Shown here one piece after another: positions 57,731 through 64,000 of a stretch of 64,000 bases of DNA. The stretch is taken from positions 19,467,001 through 19,531,000 of the forward strand of contig CM077594.1 in assembly GCA_039654915.1 (NCBI GenBank), given 5' to 3'. The stretch is from Aquilaria yunnanensis (Eukaryota > Streptophyta > Magnoliopsida > Malvales > Thymelaeaceae). A program made the translations under genes and the position numbers. The notes under the pieces were generated by a model. The model was not told the DNA's origin, ran no database searches, and was given only the letters and a program-made list of their open reading frames with translations. How positions within the stretch are numbered: position 1 is the first letter of the stretch; each line of letters starts with the position of its first letter.

Positions 57731-58598
57731 TGATAGCCGAAGGGCTATCGCCTTTCTCAGTACATACTTCCTAATGAAAACATGGTCGGGAAGCCTGGTG
57801 TCACCCGAAAGAGGCGCTATCACTGACCTTGGAAGGAGCGAAGTCAGATACCATGAAGTCAGGACTTCGGCTGAATACGTTAGGTGTTTCAAAGGTATCG
57901 CCGGCTCCCTTGGGGGACCAAGCGGATCGTCTTCGGGGATAAAGAACCAGCTATTGTAAGCAGGAGAGAACTTCCCCGAAGGCGGAACCTTCGAACCAGG
58001 GGACTTCCCGAACTACAAAGCATAACTACCGAAGAAGGTCATCCGTACCAGAGAACGACCTCGCCCAGAGGACCTCGGGAGTACGGCATGAGCATTTAAG
58101 GAGCCTCTGACATGTCACCCACAGGCGCTACACGCCGCCCCAAATGGCGGTCTGACATGCCGACGCCGTCCAGGTCTTGTCACGACCTGTTTCGGCCCAA
58201 GGCTCAAGGAGCCTGCAAACGGCTGCTTGCCCCCTACGCCCGGAAACACAGAGAACATCCGATCGAACACGTGTCATGATCTGAATGGGCTGGGAACTCC
58301 TATAAATACCAGGGAAGAGGCCCTGGCAAAGGGATCTCAATCCGACCTTCTCCCCCTGAGAAAATACAAACAGGCAAGACCACTAAACCTCTTAGTACTC
58401 CCCTTCTTTCACCTCTTAGGACACTGACTTGGGCGTCAGAGGCTCCTCCCTGGAAAAAAATCCCGGGGACCTCCTAACCCTTTTTTACGAGTTTTTCAGG
58501 CACACTCCCCTGGGAAATCTAGGCTCCAGGCGTTCTCCCTCTCAGGAAGTCCATCCCGAAGTCACGATGTCTTCCAACAAAGATGCCTCTGGGCATCA
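57731..58598 (+). repeat. Gypsy 3' LTR (868 bp)
   Basis: TGATAGCCGAAGGG ... TGGGCATCA, directly followed by the GTTCT duplication. TATAAATA at 58301-58308, and an intact G-box CACGTG at 58269-58274. A perfect 7-bp hairpin GATAGCC-GAAG-GGCTATC opens the LTR (57732-57749). Confidence 0.95.
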
Positions 58599-58603
58599 GT
58601 TCT

Positions 58604-61310
58604 CATATATGGTTACGGTTCAATTATAAAGTTACTATTCCTATATACAATCACTATTCTCATATGCAGTTATTATTATCTTATCTGGGTACTATTCCTG
58701 TATACAACTATTATTCCCGTATATGGTTACTATTCATGTGTATGGTCACTATTCATGTGAAATTATGAGAGCTTACCTTTGCTTAGAAGGTTTGTGGCAG
58801 AGCTGTCATGGCTTCGACATCGACAAAGCTAGATATTGCACCACTTACATGCAACACAGTTTTTGATGTGGAAAATCAAGATGAAAGCAATTCTCATAAA
58901 TCTTGATTTGGATGAGGTATTACTCGGGATGGCGAAGATGTTCGATACAGAATAGGAGAGTGAGATAAAGAATCTAAAGGCAGTTGCTTAAATTTAGTTA
59001 CACTTGTTGACGAAGATTCCTCAAGATGTCAGTAAAGAGACAACCGCCACCGGCTTATAGTTGAATCTTGAATTACTTCTCATGATGAAGAGTCCAGATT
59101 GTCGCTTATATGTTAAGTCCATGTTGTGCTCTCATAAGCTACTAGAAGGTAAGTTTGTTAAATAATATCTTGAATAATTTAAAGAGATCTTTAATGATTT
59201 GGAAAATCTTGATGTTAATACCGATGTGAGGATTTGGCAATGCTTTTATTATACCATCTACCACTATCATGCAATAGTTTCCATGATATCATGCTTGATG
59301 GAAAGGATACTATTACTTTAGATGAAGTTTGTTTCAGTCTATTGTCAAGAGATAGGATGGACACTTTAAAGCATGAAGAAAGTGGAGAAGGCTTGTATTC
59401 AAAAGGTAGATTAGTTGAAAGAAAGAATGAAAGAGGTTCATCCTTAAGGTCTAAGTCAAAATATCAAAATCTCCATTACAACTACCGTAGGAAGTAAGGT
59501 CACATTAAGGCCAATTATCACAAATCAAAGAAAAAAGAGAAGAATGGTGACAATGGAGGGAAGAACAAGCAAAAGCCAAAAGATGATGCTGGCATTGTTG
59601 CTCATGAAGATGGCTTCACTTTCGTTATTGAAAATTCATCAACAGATAGTGTAGAAGCTCATGTAGCGCAAGATTATAATGGCAGGAGTGACGAATAGAC
59701 CATGGACTTAGCAATGCATGCAAGATTGTGGGTGTTAGGGACATCAAAATTGGGATGCATGATGGGATAGTGAGAACATTATCAAATGTTCTACATGTTC
59801 CTGGTATGAAAAGAAATTTAATTTCTTTAAGCACATTAGAGGAGAATGGTTGTTCTTTTTTTGGCAAGAATGGTTCATTGAAAATTGTTAGAGGATGTTA
59901 GTAGTCATAAAGGGCCAGCAGAAAGGAAAGCTTTACATTTTGGATGGCAAGACCATGGAAGGCCAATCTGCAGTTGCTGAATCATCTATGTGCAATGAAG
60001 AGGTGACAAAATTATGGCATATATGACTAGGCCTTATGAGTGAAAGAGGCCTTTCTGAGTTGAGAAAGCGAGGACTATTCAGAGAACAAAAGGTTAGTAA
60101 GTTAGATTTTTGTGAACATTGTTTATTTGGTAAGCAAAATAGAATTTCTTTTATTGCTCATGCAAAACACAATACTAAAGGAACTTTTGATTACATCCAT
60201 GCTGATGTTTGGGGGCCTTCTCGCAAGGCAATTCTTGGTGGAGCTTGCTACATAGTTACCTTCATTGATGATTTTTCAAGGAAGGTTTGGGCATGTTTCT
60301 TGAAGCATAAAAGTGAAGCTTTTACTACCTTTAAGCAGTGGAAGACTATGATTGAGAAGCAAATCAGGAAGTAGGTGAAACATCTAAGAACAGATAATGG
60401 TCTGAAATTCTATTCTAGAGAGTTTAACCAATATTGTAAGGATCCAAGGCATTGTGTGCCATTTAACTGTTCTAGGCACCCCACAACAAAATGGTGTAGT
60501 AGAGCATATAAGTAGTAACATGTTATAAAACGCAAGATGCATGCTTTTGAACTCAAGTTTAGTGAAGAAATTTTGGGCAGAGGCAGTCTTAACAGCTTGT
60601 TTTCTAGTAAACAGATCTCCTCATACTTTTATTGGTTTAAAGACACCTAAAGAAGTTTGGTCGGGTAAGCTAGCTAACTATAATGATATTAAGATATTTG
60701 GATGTCCCACTTATACACATGTGAATGCTGTTAGGAGCATTATGTATGTAATGGTTTGCACTCCTTCTGATTTAGCACATACAGTTAGCATTGTGAGCTG
60801 TTACATGGCTAATCCATGACAAAAACATTGGCAAGTACTAAAGTGGATATTAATGTATCTAAAGGGTACAACTACAACTTGTCTTGAGTTTTGTGGTTCT
60901 ATAGCTAGCTTGATTGGATATGTGGATTCTAATTATACGGGTAATCATGATTCCCAACGATCCACATCAGGATATGTCTTTGCATTTGGTGATTGTGCTG
61001 TGAGTTAGAAGGCTTGCTTACAAGTAACAATTATTTTTTCGATTGTAGAAGCAGAATATATGGAAATCACTAAACCAATGAAGGAAGCAATTTGGATTAG
61101 AAATATTAATACAATGCTTACTCAGGATGATCGAAGACTGGAGATATATTGTGACACCCAAAGTGCTATTTTCTTGACAAAGGATAGCATGTTCCATGAG
61201 CATACTAAACATACTGAGGTCAAATATCACTTTGTTCGTGGAGTTGTTGATAAAGATGATATTATGGTCGTGATGGTTAGTATGTTGGATAATGCTACGA
61301 TATGATGACA
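58604..61310 (+). pseudogene. Copia B gag-pol remnant
   Basis: The leader continues after the Gypsy insertion, and gag starts at 58808 (MASTSTKLDIAPL) with a stop soon after. A gag C-terminus with a degraded zinc knuckle (YNYRRK.GHIKANYH) lies at about 59475-59520. The protease is reduced to its second half (KIVGVRDIKIGMHDGIVRT, 59728), the first half with the catalytic aspartate being deleted. Pre-integrase and integrase core read well at 60036-60374 (FCEHCLFGK, YIHADVWGPS, FIDDFSRKVW). A deletion joins the integrase tail (KIFGCPTYTHVN, 60690-60725) straight to the late reverse transcriptase (RSIMYVMVCTPSDLAH). RNase H follows (YVDSNYTG, SIVEAEYM, HTKHTEVKYHFVR). The YVDD catalytic part is absent. 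Confidence 0.88.
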
Positions 61311-61471
61311 AAGACTCTTCCTGGACCTAAGTTCAAACATTGTTTGGACTTAGTAAATCTTATTTGTTAAAGTATGTTTTAACTTGAGGTGGCCATGAAG
61401 ATCAGAGGAAGAGGTTACAATTTAAGGTGGAGTTTTGTTCATGTGCAACAAAATTGATGTAAGGTAGAGAT

Positions 61472-61796
61472 TATTGAAGTTTGCCTCAATTTTGTTTTGG
61501 CCTTCATCTTACATGGAATAGGAAATAAGGCTTTATGCCTTAGCTCCCATTTGTCTCCCCTTCATTCCACACTGGGTAGAAAAAAGGCCTTAGTGCCTTA
61601 GACTCCTTATATAAGGAGCTTAGTTATGGCAAATTGAAATCGTCTCACAATCTAGATAGGTACTTAGATTGTTTTCTTTTTAATTCCTAGTGAATTTCTT
61701 TCTTCTAGCTTGCTACCCGAGGTTTTTCTTGATTTGTGGTTTTCCTTACAAATTCTCGTGTGTCTTTTCTTTGTGCTTGCATTCTGATCCCCAACT
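61472..61796 (+). repeat. Copia B 3' LTR (325 bp)
   Basis: TATTGAAGTTTGCC ... CCCCAACT, followed at once by the CTTTC duplication. Confidence 0.88.
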
Positions 61797-61801
61797 CTTT
61801 C

Positions 61802-63000
61802 AAATGGTTTCAAGCTTACGAGTTAACATGGCAAAGAGCTTATTTTTTAGGGTTAATGTTGCTGAGGTAGAGGTAGAGTGAGTAGCTGGAAGGTTGGAAT
61901 GATTGGATGTAGGAAAAACTCTTTACTAATGAGTTATTTGGGCTTGCCATCTGGAGAGAAAATAGGTGGGAAAACTACCTGGAAAATGGTTGAAGAGAAA
62001 GTGAATAAGAGATTATCAAAATGGAAGGCAAGATTTTTGTCTTCAAGTGGTCACTTAATGTTATTAAAGTGAAGCCTTTCTAGCTTACCATTATTCTACT
62101 TTTAGTTGTTTTGATCCCCGTTGGAGTGCTTCATTCATTTGAAAAAGTTTGAAAAAAAATTTTTGTGGTGGGTTTGGGGTAGTAGGAAAATTAGTTGGGT
62201 TAATTGTAGAAAGGTGGTCTTGAGAAAAGAGATTAAGGGTTTGAGTGTGGGTAGTTTACTAGGTAAGAACCTTGGTTTACTTGTAAGGTGGTGATGAAGG
62301 TATAAATTAGATGAGGACAGTCTGTGGAAGAGAGTAATCAGTTCAATATATGAGGTTAATAGGGGTCTAGGGTATAGTTAGTTGTAATTCCTCGATCTGG
62401 GCTAGTATAATAAAAATTAAGGATGATTTTGAGAAGTAGGGAATTTCATTTTTAGAATGCTTTAAGTGGAGAGTGGGTAAGGAAGACAAATGAGTGAGAG
62501 ATAGGCTATTCAAAGAGTTTTCTTGAGGCTTTTCTAGTTCACATTGGTGAAGGATATATATGAGGGTGGCTGAGATGGGGATTTGGGTAAAGAGTAGATG
62601 GGTTTGGTCTAGTAACTGAAGGGGGTGATCCTAGGGGAAGATAGAGGATAGAACTGGAGTGGTTGCTGCAGGTGCTAAATGAAATCAAAATTAATGTTGA
62701 TGTCCTAAATGCGATCTGACGAAGCTTGGGAAATGGTGGAGACTTCTCTATTAAATCCGTGACCATGAAAGTAGATGACAGGAATGCTATAAGCAACCAT
62801 AATTCAAATGTTTTGTCATGGAAAGTTAACCTATTCACATGGAAAGTTACACAAAGGAGAGCACTGATGAGATTGAACTTGGCAAGTAGAGGTGTGATTC
62901 ATCAAGATGTAATCTATCCATCTTGTTAGCTGTATGTTGAGGATGATGAGCACATACAACTTAGGTGTGATTTTGCGGCTTAGGTTAGGTCTGCTATCTT
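61802..63000 (+). pseudogene. LINE D reverse transcriptase thumb and zf-RVT remnant
   Basis: SLLMSYLGLPSGEKIGGKTT and WKMVEEKVNKRLSKWKARFL (61917-62040) are the L1 thumb region. The zf-RVT part (WKVNLFTWKVTQRRALMRLN, then a cysteine/histidine region with EDDEHIQLRC) lies at about 62820-62970. Stops at 62071 and 62927 and many shifts between them make it inactive. Confidence 0.8.
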
Positions 63001-63614
63001 CAGATGGTGGTCATTTCTTATAGTTCAAAACCATTCTATTCTTGGTGTTACAACTCATTGGCTATAAAGTTTTCTTCAAAGTGAATCTAGCTAGCTTGGC
63101 AAATGGTAGCACTTGCAACTTTATGGCTCATTTGGAAGGTTAGAAATAACAAGATTTTCAAGCATAAGGAGGTTACAGTAAGTGCATTAGTATTTAGGAT
63201 TCAATCAAGTTAACATTTATGGTTGATGATTAGGGGAAAATTATACTAGGTATCTTTGTTTGAGTGGTGTTCCCCTTATTAGCATTTGACAATTGGTGTT
63301 AGTCATGTTGGTTGGAACCCACCGATGCTGCTGCTATTGATGTATTTTCAATGTAGTTTATTGCTCGAGTGTGGACAACAACTTTGGTTTGGTTTTGATG
63401 TAATTTTGAACTTATGCCACTAGCTTCTTGCTGGTCATTTATGTATATATCTTTGAGGTTTTGTTAAAAAAAGTTACCACATAGTTAAATTAAAATTTTA
63501 GAAGTTACAATTGGAAAGTGTAAAAAAAGATAGGGTCAAAGTGTATATTTTTGAAACAGAAGGGGACAAACTACAATTTTACCTAAATATTGGGAAACAA
63601 ACAATGATTACCCC

Positions 63615-64000
63615 TAAAAATATACTTCATGCTGGTTTTCGATATCTTAAATGTAGTATATTAAATTTGTTTAGGTAAAAAGGGAAAATATGCTACTTAG
63701 CTTTGGCCGAGAGGAAGAATGGCCTACTAGTATCTTTTTTTAAGGAAAATGTAACATCATCATTTTATTTATGGACAAATCAGATATTGCTATTAAATAT
63801 AAGTGCTAATATGGACACCCTTGACATGAATCATTACTGGCAAATAAGTGAGTTTTGTTCGATCATGCATTAAAAGTAAGAGCCTCATGGTTTCTTAGTC
63901 TAATTGTTGACTAATAACATTTAATTAAGACAATTCAATTTAAGATGTTAAAGTTTTAGTTGGATTTTTAATCATAATTTATTGGGTAAAGGTTAAAATG
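63615..64000. other. AT-rich sequence at the window end
   Basis: No gene, repeat partner or motif recognised. Confidence 0.4.

Larger units (their letters stand above)
47852..58598 (+). mobile_element. Ty3/gypsy element of Tat type, complete, 10,747 bp, with an antisense gene
   Basis: Two LTRs of exactly 868 bp, and a perfect 5-bp duplication GTTCT (47847-47851 and 58599-58603). It has a primer site at 48722, gag, then PR-RT-RNase H-second RNase H-integrase, a polypurine tract at 57718 and the 3' LTR. The second RNase H after the normal one, and extra sequence between pol and the 3' LTR, are features of the Tat lineage. The 3.5-kb region after pol carries a gene on the opposite strand. The LTRs differ at about 39 sites (4.5%), nearly all transitions and no indels, so the insertion is younger than the elements around it. 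Coding regions already carry several stops and two shifts. Confidence 0.96.
47318..61796 (+). mobile_element. Copia B: Ty1/copia element (Tork-like), internally deleted, split by the Gypsy element
   Basis: 5' LTR 47318-47716, 3' LTR 61472-61796, and a perfect 5-bp duplication CTTTC (47313-47317 and 61797-61801). Without the 10.75-kb Gypsy insertion it is about 3.7 kb, short for a full Copia. Part of the protease and most of the reverse transcriptase are missing. The two LTRs differ visibly at more than 10% of positions, so it is much older than the Gypsy inside it. Confidence 0.92.
47205..63470 (+). mobile_element. LINE D: 5'-truncated L1-type element, split by Copia B
   Basis: The left piece (about 47205-47317) encodes the catalytic-box region: HLCYVDGTLLLGEWSENKIN, with the double aspartate degraded to VDG. 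It stops at KISKCF. The right piece resumes directly after the Copia target duplication with QMVSSLRVNMAKSLFFRVNV (61802) and ends in ttttgttaaaaaaa at 63470. Continuity of the protein across the Copia insertion shows that it is one element. Confidence 0.87.
46943..63614. mobile_element. Snapback MITE copy 3, split by LINE D and everything nested in it
   Basis: The left piece (46943 to about 47200) begins gggctaataactaaccatag and contains tttgaaatcctaatttaaac, matching the left arm of copies 1 and 2. The right piece (about 63471-63614) contains agttaaattaaaattttaga and gggacaaactacaattttac and ends aatgattacccc, matching their right arm. About 140 bp of the middle is missing relative to copy 1, so the LINE insertion was accompanied by a target deletion or followed by decay. 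Confidence 0.75.

Overview
This window looks like a transposon-dense, AT-rich stretch of a flowering-plant nuclear genome. The species cannot be named from the sequence. The plant assignment rests on plant-type Ty1/copia and Ty3/gypsy (Tat-like) elements, a CACTA (En/Spm) element with TNP2 and TNPA-type genes, L1-type LINEs with zf-RVT/RNase H tails, and one host-type gene encoding a plant DUF1685 family protein (minus strand, 31493-32260). That gene is the only coding region I can read without damage.

Layout. 1-2885: AT-rich sequence with a 217-bp purine-rich tandem duplication. 2886-4333: left part of a non-autonomous hAT element with CCCGAA-rich ends, split by Copia A (4334-11411), whose 3' LTR is cut to 167 bp exactly where a snapback MITE begins. 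11410-14160: two copies of that MITE and a 401-bp-period duplication. 14163-18195: LINE A. 19219-28659: a degenerate CACTA element with a 2,052-bp solo LTR in its transposase exon. 29271-30583: a foldback element with about 0.3-kb inverted arms around a tract of inverted short repeats. 31493-32260: the host gene. 33380-37918: LINE B, containing an oppositely oriented LINE C. 38088-39118: a second hAT copy with a perfect 8-bp target duplication. 40464-45569: a TRIM-like element in tandem LTR-internal-LTR-internal-LTR form, its middle LTR split by a 2,745-bp solo LTR.

46943-63614 is a four-level nest: snapback MITE, then LINE D, then Copia B (47318-61796), then a Gypsy element (47852-58598). 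The Copia and Gypsy boundaries are confirmed by exact 5-bp target duplications, and the LINE reading frame resumes across the Copia insertion.

The most interesting object is inside the Gypsy element. Between pol and the 3' LTR, on the opposite strand, lies what looks like a complete eukaryotic gene. It has a TATA box with an upstream G-box, four exons separated by three GT-AG introns (one with a textbook branch point), a coiled-coil C-terminus and an AATAAA signal. Its reading frame is now broken, as gag-pol is. Extra antisense ORFs are known in Tat-lineage elements, so the novelty lies in how complete this transcription unit is, not in the existence of the ORF.

Almost every transposon coding region here carries stops or frameshifts, many readable as TGG to TAG or CAG to TAG transitions, as expected for old, methylated repeats. 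No rRNA, tRNA or CRISPR feature was recognised.
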